DNA of 64,000 bases from Ignavibacteriota bacterium (GCA_016713565.1 JADJOX010000008.1:62001-126000); one strand, 5' to 3'. Shown: positions 9,151-18,044, numbered from the stretch's first letter. Made by a program: numbers and translations. Notes: generated from the sequence alone by a model not told the origin.

Positions 9151-10683
9151 ATGGAAAAAGCAAAAATTCTTGTTGTTGAAGATGAAATAATTATTGCTAT
9201 GGAAATAGCAGAACGCCTAAAAGCAATGGGATACGAAGTAATGCGAATTGTTTCAAACGGTCAGATGGCAATTGAAAATGCAATTAGAGAAGAACCCGAT
9301 CTGATTTTAATGGATATTATGATACAAGGCGAAATAGATGGTATTGAAACCGCAACCAAAATAAGATCATTTTCAGATATCCCCGTAATTTATTTAACCG
9401 CAAACGCGGATGATTCCACTTTACAAAGAGCAAAAGTTTCCGATGCTTTCGGTTATCTAATCAAACCGTTTGAAGAAAGAGAATTAAATACAACAATTGA
9501 AATGGCTTTGTATAAACATAAAATGGAAACAAAGCTTAGAGAAAATGAGGCAAGATTTAGAAGCTTGGTTCAAAATTCTACAATGGGAATATTCAGAACA
9601 AAATTGGAAGGAACACTTGTTTTAGTAAACCCGGCATTAGTAAAAATTCTCGGTTACTCAAATTCAAATGAACTGTTAAATGAAAAAACTTTTTCTATAC
9701 TTATCAATGGTATTGATGCTTGGAACAATTTAATTGACAGAATAAAATTTGAAGGATCGATAAACAGTGTTAGACAAATTGTAAAGAAAAAAGACGGATC
9801 AATAATTACGGTAAGTATAAGTGGAAATTTAATAAAAGGCGACAAAAACGGACCATTTTTTGACGGTACAATAGAAGACGTTTCTTTACAAGAACAGTAT
9901 CAAACTCAATTGATAAAAGCAAAAGAAAAAGCTGAAGAATCAGATAGATTAAAAACAGAATTTCTTGCGGGAATGTCTCATGAAATCAGAACTCCGATAA
10001 ATACAATTTTAAGCTACATTTCCCTACTTCAAAACGAACTGACGGCTGATGATGCGCAAAATTATAAAGAACTTTTTCACGCTATTGATCTTGGCAGCAG
10101 AAGATTGACAAGAACAATCGATTCAATTTTAAATATGGCTCAGTTTCAATCGGGTACTTTTGAAACATTTAGAACACATATTGATCTTGTAGACGATATA
10201 CTCCAAAATCTTTACGAAGAATTTAAACATACCGCAAAACAAAGAGGACTTGAACTCAAATTTTATAATAAAACAGAAAAAACAAAATTGCTGGGAGACA
10301 AATATTCGCTTTCGCAATTGTTTGTTAATCTAATTGATAATGGATTAAAGTATACAAAAGAAGGTCATGTTGAAATTGTAGTTTTCAATGATGAAAATGG
10401 AAATTTAAGCGTAGATATTCAAGATACGGGAATTGGAATTTCAGAAGAATTTTTACCAACGCTTTTTGAACCGTTTACGCAGGAAGAAAGCGGATACAGA
10501 AGAAAATTTGACGGAAACGGTTTGGGATTGGCGCTTGTAAAAAAATATTGCGAATTAAATGATGCTTTCATTAAAGTAAGCAGTAAAAAAGGTGTCGGTA
10601 CAAAATTCAGTATAAGATTTATGAATTCTAACAGCAATAATATCTATAAAGCTAATAAGGAATTGAAGAATGAAAATAGTTAA
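9151..10683 (+). CDS. Hybrid protein: receiver-PAS-HisKA-HATPase histidine kinase
   Basis: A 510-residue soluble protein with domain order receiver (1-120), PAS (~135-250), HisKA (~265-330) and HATPase (~380-495). The receiver is intact: acidic pair near Glu10/Asp11, phospho-Asp55 in LILMDIMIQG, Lys105 in LIKPFEE. The kinase has EFLAGMSHEIRTPINTI with His277, DNGLKYT, DTGIGI and GNGLGLALVK. A receiver at the N-terminus of a kinase suggests it takes phosphate from the upstream membrane kinase and alters its own output, a relay rather than a DNA-binding response. No output regulator is encoded next to it. The downstream lipoprotein gene overlaps its end by 14 bp. Confidence 0.93.
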   Translation: MEKAKILVVEDEIIIAMEIAERLKAMGYEVMRIVSNGQMAIENAIREEPDLILMDIMIQGEIDGIETATKIRSFSDIPVIYLTANADDSTLQRAKVSDAFGYLIKPFEERELNTTIEMALYKHKMETKLRENEARFRSLVQNSTMGIFRTKLEGTLVLVNPALVKILGYSNSNELLNEKTFSILINGIDAWNNLIDRIKFEGSINSVRQIVKKKDGSIITVSISGNLIKGDKNGPFFDGTIEDVSLQEQYQTQLIKAKEKAEESDRLKTEFLAGMSHEIRTPINTILSYISLLQNELTADDAQNYKELFHAIDLGSRRLTRTIDSILNMAQFQSGTFETFRTHIDLVDDILQNLYEEFKHTAKQRGLELKFYNKTEKTKLLGDKYSLSQLFVNLIDNGLKYTKEGHVEIVVFNDENGNLSVDIQDTGIGISEEFLPTLFEPFTQEESGYRRKFDGNGLGLALVKKYCELNDAFIKVSSKKGVGTKFSIRFMNSNSNNIYKANKELKNENS

Positions 10684-11452
10684 ACTTTTTCTTGCAATAT
10701 TATTAACGGTATTTTTTATAAAATGCTCAGATAATTCAACAAATGGAAATGATCCTGAAATTACGGATTATTCAGATCAAATTGCTAAACTTTTACCTTT
10801 GGAAGTTGGAAAAACATTTTCATATAACGTTGATACTTTGGATAATAATTCCGCAAGTTATGTTGAAATTGGACAAAGAACATTCAGCGTGGATAAAATT
10901 GACGGCGATTACATCGTATGCAGTGAAATTTATAATTATCTGCAGGGGCTGAATTTAAAGACAAAATTCAAAATGACTGAAAATTCAATTGAGATAATTG
11001 CCGATACAAACGGCACTTCAAATATGATTCCGGATTCATTGAATCTTTCGGTAAAATTGGAAATGGATGAAACATTTAAAGTAATTCAATTTCCTTTGGA
11101 AAAAAATTCGACTTGGGAAGTTTTTAAAGCGTATGCAATTATGGGGACGGCTAAGTTTAACGTTTTTTCACTTACAGCACAGTATCTTGGTGAAGAATCT
11201 GTTGCATTAAATAATTCCCAGCAAACACAGGCACATAAATTTGAATACACGCTTACAATAAATATTCCTAATCTTAACAACATTATGGAAAGTAAAATCC
11301 AAACGTATAACGCAAATGTCTGGCTTGCGGAAAATATCGGAATTATAAAAATGCAAGGCTGCGGGCTTTTTATTAATTCAATGACCGGTAACAGTTTTAA
11401 CATGTCAGATACAAATAAAACAGTGAAACACACACTGGTTTACTCCGAATAA
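10670..11452 (+). CDS. Hypothetical lipoprotein
   Basis: A 260-residue protein with a lipoprotein signal (MKIVKLFLAILLTVFFIKC; lipobox FIKC with Cys19) and a Ser/Asn-rich linker after the Cys. The mature part is beta-rich with no motif that I recognise. It starts inside the last codons of the hybrid kinase, so the two are translationally coupled. This suggests a link to the signalling unit, perhaps a surface or periplasmic sensory component or target. Family unknown. Confidence 0.75.
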   Translation: MKIVKLFLAILLTVFFIKCSDNSTNGNDPEITDYSDQIAKLLPLEVGKTFSYNVDTLDNNSASYVEIGQRTFSVDKIDGDYIVCSEIYNYLQGLNLKTKFKMTENSIEIIADTNGTSNMIPDSLNLSVKLEMDETFKVIQFPLEKNSTWEVFKAYAIMGTAKFNVFSLTAQYLGEESVALNNSQQTQAHKFEYTLTINIPNLNNIMESKIQTYNANVWLAENIGIIKMQGCGLFINSMTGNSFNMSDTNKTVKHTLVYSE

Positions 11453-11490
11453 AAATTCATTTTTATTCTTTACGAACAAATTTACTAATC

Positions 11491-11531
11491 AAATTAAATT
11501 TAAGTAAAAAAAAATTATTTAAATTTAATTT
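11491..11531 (+). terminator. AT-only 13-bp inverted repeat, possible terminator
   Basis: Perfect 13-bp arms AAATTAAATTTAA / TTAAATTTAATTT around an A-rich 15-nt loop, between the lipoprotein stop and the cobalamin riboswitch. The stem has no G-C pair, so terminator strength is doubtful. Confidence 0.35.
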
Positions 11532-11574
11532 GCAATTAGTGTCTCAATTACTTTTATTTAAATTCATAAAACAA

Positions 11575-11765
11575 AAGGTATCAAAACGAATTAAAAGGGA
11601 ATCCGGTGATTCTTTAAAAAGGGAAATTCCGGAGCTGTACCCGCAACTGTAATTCTGATTCCGTTGTTACGGAATAAAATTTTATAAGCAATATGCCACT
11701 GTTCAAAAAATAAAAAGAACGGGAAGGCGCTTATAATTCGGAAAAGCCAGGAGACCTGCCTTTAA
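11575..11765 (+). promoter_or_regulatory. Cobalamin (AdoCbl) riboswitch
   Basis: The conserved elements occur in order: AAGGGAATCCGGTGATTC, GGAGCTGTACCCGCAACTGTAA (L5/J core), GCCACTG, CGGGAAGGCG and the B12 box GCCAGGAGACCTGCC at 11746-11760. This is a near-textbook class I cobalamin riboswitch. It governs the genes from 11879 onward, including a BtuB receptor. Downstream, AAAAAAGAAG (11773-11782) is the perfect complement of CTTCTTTTTT (11829-11838), a possible expression-platform terminator stem with a long loop. Confidence 0.96.
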
Positions 11766-11878
11766 GTTCTATAAAAAAGAAGCTTTCGGGAATTGAAGCT
11801 GATTCAAACTCTGTTTCCATTTCACAAACTTCTTTTTTCTAATTACTAAAATTCATTATTAATCATAGCGGGAAAACT

Positions 11879-12091
11879 GTGAACAGACTCGTCTTAAGAG
11901 AAGCCGTTAAATATGGCTTTTTAATTAAAACCAATTCAATTTTTTTTCAAGACAATAAAATAAATATTAATACATTTCTTATTGAAATGAAAAAACTGCA
12001 ATTTATTCGTTCAGTACACTCTTCTTTTGAAATGATTAAAATGAAATATTTCAAAAATGATTTTCAAGAAAAGGAGTTGAATAATGAATAA
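11879..12091 (+). CDS. Small hypothetical protein, first gene of B12 operon
   Basis: A 70-residue frame starting at GTG with GCGGGAAAA upstream, no signal peptide and no transmembrane segment. Sequence is basic and Phe/Lys/Asn-rich (REAVKYGFLIKTNSIFFQDNKINI). I do not recognise it. Its last codons overlap the ATG of the next gene by 8 bp and that gene's RBS (AAGGAGTT) lies inside it, so it could act as a leader whose translation feeds the membrane protein. It sits directly after the cobalamin riboswitch. It may be a real small protein or only a translated leader. Confidence 0.5.
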   Translation: MNRLVLREAVKYGFLIKTNSIFFQDNKININTFLIEMKKLQFIRSVHSSFEMIKMKYFKNDFQEKELNNE

Positions 12092-12608
12092 ATATAAATT
12101 TTCATTAATCACTATTATGATTATTGCCGCGGCGGCATCCAGATTTATTCCGCATCCGCCAAATTTTTCTTCAATTGCTGCAATTGCAATATTCGGCGGA
12201 GCATATTTCGGTGATAAAAAATTATCGTTTATAATTCCATTGCTCGCAATGTTTTTAAGTGATATTTATTTGGGATTTCATCGCTTAATTCCCGCTGTTT
12301 ACACAAGCTTCGCAATAATTGTTTTTATTGGATTCAAATTAAGAGAGAAAAAAACACCAATCAATATTGGTCTTGCGGCAATTTCGGGTTCTGTAATATT
12401 TTTTGTAATAACAAATTTTGCTGTTTGGATTATTAGTAATTATTATCCGCATACAATTGATGGTTTAATTAAATGTTATATCACAGCAATTCCTTTTTTC
12501 CAAAATAGTCTAGGTGGTGATTTAACATATACCATACTTTTATTCGGAAGCTTTGAATTGCTGAAAAAATACATTCCATATATAAAAGAATTAAAAATTG
12601 AAAATTAA
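12084..12608 (+). CDS. DUF6580-like integral membrane protein, candidate cobalamin/cobalt transporter component
   Basis: A 174-residue protein with about five hydrophobic helices. The N-terminal pattern AAAASRFIPHPPNFSSIAAIAIFGGAYFGDKKLSFIIPLLAMFLSDIYLGFH resembles DUF6580-type membrane proteins, which look like substrate-binding (S) components of ECF transporters. It is translationally coupled to the small upstream gene and overlaps btuB by 11 bp, under a cobalamin riboswitch. Known family behaviour is poorly characterised. A role in moving cobalamin, cobalt or a precursor across the inner membrane is inferred from regulation and context only. No ECF ATPase is adjacent. Confidence 0.75.
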   Translation: MNKYKFSLITIMIIAAAASRFIPHPPNFSSIAAIAIFGGAYFGDKKLSFIIPLLAMFLSDIYLGFHRLIPAVYTSFAIIVFIGFKLREKKTPINIGLAAISGSVIFFVITNFAVWIISNYYPHTIDGLIKCYITAIPFFQNSLGGDLTYTILLFGSFELLKKYIPYIKELKIEN

Positions 12609-14523
12609 GTACTGTCATATAATAATAATTTTAATAATTTGCGCCAATTATTTATTTGGACAAGATTCATCTTTTGTAATTAATAATTATTCCCTGGATG
12701 AAATAACTGTTGTTTCAGATAAGATTGATACAAAACTCTCAGATGTTCCTACAAAAATTGAAGTAATCTCAGCAAAGGAAATTGAATCTGTAAACGGCGA
12801 AAGACTGCCCGATATATTAAAGACAAAATCCAATATTTTTATTAAGTCGTATGGATTAACTCCGGCGCTAAGTACAATATCCACTAACGGATTGGGTGCC
12901 GAACATACTTTAATTTTGATTGACGGGATGAAATTAAATTCATTTCAAAATTCTCAAATTGATCTTTCCATTATTCCGAAAGAATTTATTGAAAGAATTG
13001 AATTTATTAATAATGGAGTTAGTTCTCTTTATGGAAGCAACGCTATTGGCGGGGTTATTAATATAATTACAAAAAACAAGGAACATTTAGCGCAAAACAA
13101 ATCAATTAAATTCGGAGCTTCGGTTTCTCAAGGCTCGTTTAATACTTTGGGTTATAAAGTTAACGCATACAAAGAGATTGAAAATTTTAACATTGGTATA
13201 AATTATAATAAAGAATCTTCTGACGGAAATTATGAATATTATTTTCAAGATAAACTTAAAGAAAGGCAGAACGCGGCGTATATATTAAGCGATGTTGGAT
13301 TAAGAACACAATACATAATAAATAATAAAAATGTAATAAAATTCTTTTCAACTTATGCGGATCAAAACAAACAGATACCCGGTATAGAAACAGGTACAAC
13401 TCCCGCGCCTACAAAACAAAAAGATAGAAATTGGAGTAATATATTAACGCTTGATAATAATTTAACTGATAATTTATTCCTTAAAACTAATTTTGGCTAT
13501 CAAAATAATTTATTGGATTATTCGGTTGGTAAATTTATCCGCAGTATTTATAAAAATTTGGTATACTCCGGCAGCAGTGAATTAAGGTTTAAAAATGATA
13601 TTTACGGAATAACTTCAGGATACGAATTTACAAATGCGTCTTTAGAAAGCCGTGAATTGTTAGATGGAATAATTCGAAATCAGCACGCATTATTTTTATC
13701 ATCCTCATATAATTTTTATAAATCATTAATAATATTTCCATCGTTAAGATATGACTATATATCGGATATAGATGAAGGTACTTTTACTTATAAATTCGGT
13801 ATAAACTTTAAGCCGTTAGCTATAAGCCAATTTGGAATTAAAGCAAATGTTGGAAGTAATTTCAGAGCGCCTTCATTTAACGATCTTTATTGGAAAAACT
13901 CAGGTAACGAAAATCTTAAATCGGAAAGATCAATTAATGTTGAAGGCGGATTGTATTATTTTTTTTCAAATGTATTAGATGGAAAAATTGAATTAACATA
14001 TACGCATATTTCGGCGGAAAATAAAATTGTTTGGGTTCCGCAAACAAACGGACTATGGAAACCAAAAAATATTGCGGAATCATTGTCGAATAATTTTTCA
14101 ATATCAATTGATCTTGTTGAATCGATATTTGAAAATATTAAAATAAATATAAATTCAGGAATTCAAATTACAAATACGCGTAAAACGAGTTCTGCTTATT
14201 TTGGTGATCCAACACAAAATAAATATATCCCATACATACCTTTGCAAGCCGCAAACTTAAATTTTGGAACAAATTATAAAAACTTGGATATGAACATTTT
14301 TTACTCATTAAGCGGAAAGCATTTTTCCGATTTTGAAAATAAAATTGAAGTGAAATCTTATCATACAATAGATGGAAATATAAGTTATCAAATCAATTGG
14401 TTTGAGTTGGTTTCAAAATTTAAATTGGAAATTAACAATATAACAAATACAAAATATGAAGTCGTATCCGGCTATCCAATGCCTTTGCGTTTTTACAAAC
14501 TTACTTTAACAGTGAATTACTAA
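12598..14523 (+). CDS. btuB: TonB-dependent cobalamin receptor BtuB-like
   Basis: A 641-residue outer-membrane receptor with signal peptide (to ~residue 21), TonB-box-like LDEITVVSDK, a plug domain (VISAKEIESVNGERLPDILK ... LYGSNAIGGVINIITK) and a 22-strand-type barrel ending in an aromatic residue (TLTVNY). The size matches BtuB-type receptors. Position behind the cobalamin riboswitch and next to a BtuG-like propeller supports cobalamin, rather than siderophore, as ligand. It overlaps the preceding membrane-protein gene and is followed 13 bp later by the propeller gene. Confidence 0.92.
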   Translation: MKIKYCHIIIILIICANYLFGQDSSFVINNYSLDEITVVSDKIDTKLSDVPTKIEVISAKEIESVNGERLPDILKTKSNIFIKSYGLTPALSTISTNGLGAEHTLILIDGMKLNSFQNSQIDLSIIPKEFIERIEFINNGVSSLYGSNAIGGVINIITKNKEHLAQNKSIKFGASVSQGSFNTLGYKVNAYKEIENFNIGINYNKESSDGNYEYYFQDKLKERQNAAYILSDVGLRTQYIINNKNVIKFFSTYADQNKQIPGIETGTTPAPTKQKDRNWSNILTLDNNLTDNLFLKTNFGYQNNLLDYSVGKFIRSIYKNLVYSGSSELRFKNDIYGITSGYEFTNASLESRELLDGIIRNQHALFLSSSYNFYKSLIIFPSLRYDYISDIDEGTFTYKFGINFKPLAISQFGIKANVGSNFRAPSFNDLYWKNSGNENLKSERSINVEGGLYYFFSNVLDGKIELTYTHISAENKIVWVPQTNGLWKPKNIAESLSNNFSISIDLVESIFENIKININSGIQITNTRKTSSAYFGDPTQNKYIPYIPLQAANLNFGTNYKNLDMNIFYSLSGKHFSDFENKIEVKSYHTIDGNISYQINWFELVSKFKLEINNITNTKYEVVSGYPMPLRFYKLTLTVNY

Positions 14524-14536
14524 TTAGGAAAATTCT

Positions 14537-15844
14537 ATGAAAAAAACTTTAATAATATATTTATACTTTATTTTTGTTATTTCCATAAATGCTCAACAGC
14601 TTAAAGATGTTTATGTTTTATCGGAAGGCGGATTCAGCGCCGGAACATCTATGCTGAGCAAATTAAATATTACTTCCCAAATATTTACACAAGATATTTT
14701 CTCTCCCGGAAATATTGGATTATACCCTGATGGAATGATTATAAAAAATGATAAGGTTTATATTGTTGAGCAGGGAAGTTTTGGCGGAGCTGGAAAAATT
14801 TACAAACTTGATACAAATGGAACCGTAATTAATTCTAAAGAAGTTGGCACAAATCCTTATTCTATTACAATTGCAAATGGAAAAATTTATATTACAAATG
14901 GACCTGCAAGCAGAGTTTCAGTTCTTAATGAAAATGATTTTAGTAAAGTAAAAGACCTTACAGTTGGAGTTTACCCGCAGGAAATAATTTCTTACAATAA
15001 TAAAGTATTTGTGGCAAACAACGGTATTTGGGGCGGAGCTTCCGATTCCACAATAACCGTAATTGATTCAGAGACTGATGAAGTAATACATAATATAAAA
15101 GTTAAATTAAATCCTTCCTCGCTCGCTATTACAAATGATGGTAAATTATTGGTCGGATGTCCAAGCGGTATAATTTATAAAGTTGACTTAACAACATTTG
15201 AAAAAGTTGACTCTTTTTTGGTAACCGATTCAGGATTTGGAAATGATATTTATGTTGATAAATCAAGTGATATGATCTATTTCAAATCAGGATCAAATAA
15301 AATTATCGGACTAAATTTAAATGCAGGTGAACCAAAAACAGTTGTCGATGATCCCAATATTATTTTTGCTTATGGATATAGCTATGATTATATCGCGGGT
15401 AAACATTATTTAACCGATGCTAAAGATTTCTCTTCTAACGGGACACTAAACGTTTATAATAATGACGGAGAGTTATTGAATAGTTATAATACCGGTATAG
15501 CGCCAAGAAGAGTTGCATTAAATTATGATGAAAATACGGTTTCTATTAATAATGAATTAATTTCTAGTGACTTTAAATTAGACCAGAATTATCCCAATCC
15601 TTTTAATCCAAATACAATTATAGAATTTAGTATTCCGTCAAACGCCAATCGGGAAACATCAAACGTTAAATTAATTGTTTACGATATTCTCGGAAATGAA
15701 GTATCGGTTTTGGTTGACGCGCGAAAATCATCAGGTAATTATTCGATTAAATTCGATGCAGGCAATCTTTCAAGCGGAATTTACATTTACAAATTACAAT
15801 CTGGTAATTTTATTTCAACTCGCAGAATGATGTTAATAAAATAA
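14537..15844 (+). CDS. Secreted YncE/BtuG-like beta-propeller with T9SS sorting domain
   Basis: A 435-residue protein: signal peptide (MKKTLIIYLYFIFVISINAQ), then ~320 residues of YncE-type propeller repeats (DVYVLSEGGF, NDKVYIVEQGSFGG, NGKIYITNGPASRVSVLN, NNKVFVANNGIWGGASDSTITVID), then a type A T9SS sorting domain from LDQNYPNPFNPNTIIEFSI (~residue 350) to FISTRRMMLIK. In Bacteroides, BtuG is a surface propeller that captures cobalamin with very high affinity and docks on BtuB. This gene follows btuB directly within a riboswitch-controlled operon. There is no lipobox, so surface attachment would be through T9SS, unlike lipoprotein BtuG. Cobalamin binding is inferred. Confidence 0.85.
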   Translation: MKKTLIIYLYFIFVISINAQQLKDVYVLSEGGFSAGTSMLSKLNITSQIFTQDIFSPGNIGLYPDGMIIKNDKVYIVEQGSFGGAGKIYKLDTNGTVINSKEVGTNPYSITIANGKIYITNGPASRVSVLNENDFSKVKDLTVGVYPQEIISYNNKVFVANNGIWGGASDSTITVIDSETDEVIHNIKVKLNPSSLAITNDGKLLVGCPSGIIYKVDLTTFEKVDSFLVTDSGFGNDIYVDKSSDMIYFKSGSNKIIGLNLNAGEPKTVVDDPNIIFAYGYSYDYIAGKHYLTDAKDFSSNGTLNVYNNDGELLNSYNTGIAPRRVALNYDENTVSINNELISSDFKLDQNYPNPFNPNTIIEFSIPSNANRETSNVKLIVYDILGNEVSVLVDARKSSGNYSIKFDAGNLSSGIYIYKLQSGNFISTRRMMLIK

Positions 15845-15846
15845 AA

Positions 15847-16065
15847 TTGAAAGATTTATCAAAATATGAACTTAAATACTGCCCGCGCTGCATTTCAACC
15901 TTTGAATGCAAACCAGGGAACATAACTCAATGCCAGTGTTTTGAGTTTTACTTAACAAAGCAAGAACTGATATTCATAAAAGATAATTATAAGGATTGTC
16001 TTTGCGGTAATTGCTTAAATGAAATAAAATCGAGAAATCAAAAATTGAATAGCAAATTAACCTAA
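15847..16065 (+). CDS. Small cysteine-rich CWC-family protein
   Basis: A 72-residue protein starting at TTG two bases after the propeller stop. Eight cysteines are arranged as CPRC, C, C-x-C and CLCGNC (CPRCISTFECKPGNITQCQCFEF ... KDCLCGNCLNEI), matching the cysteine-rich CWC family; they could hold one or two zinc ions. No signal peptide is seen. Such genes are of unknown function. Its place at the end of the B12 operon suggests shared regulation, possibly a cytoplasmic metal or cofactor role. Confidence 0.75.
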   Translation: MKDLSKYELKYCPRCISTFECKPGNITQCQCFEFYLTKQELIFIKDNYKDCLCGNCLNEIKSRNQKLNSKLT

Positions 16066-16167
16066 AGCCTTATTCGACATAATAGGCGAGACATCCGACT
16101 GTTTGGTTTAAAAATTATTTCAGAATAAAAAAAAAATCATTTTTTAATTAAATAATACCATTAAAAA

Positions 16168-16184
16168 TTGGCACATTATTTTCT
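16168..16184 (+). promoter_or_regulatory. Candidate sigma54 promoter (TTGGCAC-N5-TTTC)
   Basis: The -24 element TTGGCAC is perfect. The -12 element reads TTTC instead of TTGC, with the canonical 12-bp G-to-G spacing. It predicts a transcript starting near 16195, just before RBS AAAGGAG and the ATG at 16227. Two other promoters of the same type serve the related genes at 21706 and 22033. Confidence 0.6.
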
Positions 16185-16226
16185 TTGTTTACTACACAAA
16201 CATTAACACAAACAAAGGAGAAAAAA

Positions 16227-16580
16227 ATGAAAAGCTTAATTAATTTATCAGTAATGTTATTAGTTGTTTCTTTATTAACAACCAGCGTTTTTGCACAGCA
16301 AGCAAATAATCAAACAAGAAATATGGTTAAATCTCAAACCCTGCAAACTACAACACCGGGTTCAAATTGGGTTGATGCAGACGGAGACGGAATTTGTGAT
16401 AATGCAGGCACGGGAAATCAAGGTTCAGGCAAAGGTTACGGTGTAAAAGACGGAAGCGGATCACATGTTCAGCCTCAAGATGGAACTGGATACGGCAAAA
16501 CTAATGGTGCCGGTAATGGAACGGGAGTATGTGACGGAACCGGATCTAAGGGAACTGCAAAAAGATCTGGCAGAAAATAA
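16227..16580 (+). CDS. Small secreted Gly-rich protein with calcium-type DADGDG motif
   Basis: 117 residues from the ATG at 16227, chosen because AAAGGAG lies 6 bp upstream and the signal peptide (MKSLINLSVMLLVVSLLTTSVFAQ) begins there; an upstream in-frame ATG at 16185 would lie inside the promoter. The mature protein has NWVDADGDGICDNAG, a thrombospondin-3/EF-hand-like Asp loop, then a Gly-rich tail with repeated GTGxG units and a basic end (KRSGRK). It shares layout with the protein at 21254-21706. Function unknown; metal binding by the Asp loop is inferred. Confidence 0.8.
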   Translation: MKSLINLSVMLLVVSLLTTSVFAQQANNQTRNMVKSQTLQTTTPGSNWVDADGDGICDNAGTGNQGSGKGYGVKDGSGSHVQPQDGTGYGKTNGAGNGTGVCDGTGSKGTAKRSGRK

Positions 16581-16595
16581 ATATTAAAAAAATCT

Positions 16596-16628
16596 AAAAA
16601 AAAGAGAAGCAAACGCTTCTCTTTTTTT
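16596..16628. terminator. Bidirectional terminator
   Basis: AAAGAGAAGC / GCTTCTCTTT perfect stem with AAAC loop, flanked by A and T runs. It lies between the convergent genes ending at 16580 (+) and 16658 (-). Confidence 0.9.
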
Positions 16629-16657
16629 AAAATCATTTTAAAAAATAGAAAGTTATT

Positions 16658-18034
16658 TTATTCTTTTGTGTATTTAATATTTATAATTTCCATTCGCGAT
16701 CTTAAATGTCTCTCGCTTATGTTTAATAATCTTGCTGCCGCGCTTTTATTTCCATTTGTTCTGCTTAATGCTTCCAAGATAATATCGTTTTCAAAAGCTT
16801 TGACTTTATTTTCATAACCGTCTTCAAAATCGGTTGGGTCGAGGATTTTATTTTCAGCTATTTTATTAACTAATTTCGGTAAATCAGTTTTTGTAATAAT
16901 ATCCGATCTGCAAAGTACAACCGCTCGTTCAATAATGTTTTCCAATTCTCTTATGTTTCCCGGATAATCATATTTCATTAATATATCTAAGGCTTCGGTA
17001 GATAATGAACTTACTTCTTTCTGGTTTGAGTTGGCATGTTTCTTAATAAAATGATCAATCAAAATAGGAATATCACTTTTTCTTTGTCTTAACTTTGGCA
17101 AACATATAGAAACAACATTTAATCTGTAAAATAAATCTTCTCTAAATTCACCTTTCTTAATCATTTCTTCAAGGTTTCTATGTGTAGCGGTTATTATTCT
17201 TACGTTAACATTAATAGTTACGTTTCCTCCAATTCTTTGAATTTCATTGAACTGAATTGCGCGTAAAAGTTTTACTTGCGCTTGCATTGGTATATCACCA
17301 ACTTCATCAATAAATAGAGTTCCGCCGTTTGCTTCCTCAAATCTTCCTATTCGAAGATTTGTTGCTCCTGTAAACGCGCCTTTCTCATGTCCGAATAATT
17401 CACTTTCCAAAAGATTTTCGGATAAGGAAGAAATGTTTACAGTTACAAATGGTTTATCTTTTCTCGATCCTGAAAAATGAATTGCCTTTGCAATAAGTTC
17501 TTTACCCGTTCCGCTTTCACCTCTTACTAAAACAGAAGCTTTACTATTTGCGACTCTTGCCGCTGTATTTAAAACTTCCTGCATTATTCCGCTTTCCGAA
17601 ATAATTGAATCAAATTTGAATTTTTCAACAAGCTGCTGTTTCAGTAATTTGTTTTCCGAAAAAAGCAACCGCTTTTCATAAATTCGATTTAGTAAATTTT
17701 CTAATTCGTCGAGATCAATTGGTTTTGATAAATAATCATACGCACCGGCTTTCATAATATTTACCGCATCTTCAACGCTTCCATAAGCTGTAATCACTAC
17801 AACGTCTATTTCGGGATTAAATTCTTTTACATTTTTTAATACGGTTAATCCATCCCAATTGGGCATTCTGTAATCCGTGAGTACAACATCAATTAAATTA
17901 CTTTGAACTAAATTAAACCCTTCGTGTCCATCGGACGCGGTAAGAACTTCATATTCCCGTCTTTTTAAAAAACTTTTTAATGATTCTAATTGCGCTGCTT
18001 CGTCGTCAATGATAAGTAATGATAGTTTTTTCAT
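16658..18034 (-). CDS. NtrC/ZraR-type sigma54 response regulator
   Basis: A 458-residue protein with receiver (1-120; acidic pair Asp10/Asp11, phospho-Asp54 in VVLTDYRMPNWDG, Lys in YLSKPID), AAA+ sigma54-activating domain (Walker A GESGTGKE, GHEKGAFTGA loop, Walker B GGTLFIDEVGD) and a C-terminal Fis-type helix-turn-helix (NKSAAARLLNISERHLRSRM). It starts 10 bp after its kinase gene. Its targets are probably the three TGGCAC promoters at 16168, 21757 and 21987, which all drive small secreted proteins. The layout recalls ZraSR/ZraP envelope-stress systems. The stimulus is unknown. Confidence 0.95.
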   Translation of the reverse strand: MKKLSLLIIDDEAAQLESLKSFLKRREYEVLTASDGHEGFNLVQSNLIDVVLTDYRMPNWDGLTVLKNVKEFNPEIDVVVITAYGSVEDAVNIMKAGAYDYLSKPIDLDELENLLNRIYEKRLLFSENKLLKQQLVEKFKFDSIISESGIMQEVLNTAARVANSKASVLVRGESGTGKELIAKAIHFSGSRKDKPFVTVNISSLSENLLESELFGHEKGAFTGATNLRIGRFEEANGGTLFIDEVGDIPMQAQVKLLRAIQFNEIQRIGGNVTINVNVRIITATHRNLEEMIKKGEFREDLFYRLNVVSICLPKLRQRKSDIPILIDHFIKKHANSNQKEVSSLSTEALDILMKYDYPGNIRELENIIERAVVLCRSDIITKTDLPKLVNKIAENKILDPTDFEDGYENKVKAFENDIILEALSRTNGNKSAAARLLNISERHLRSRMEIINIKYTKE

Positions 18035-18044
18035 AACATTAAAA

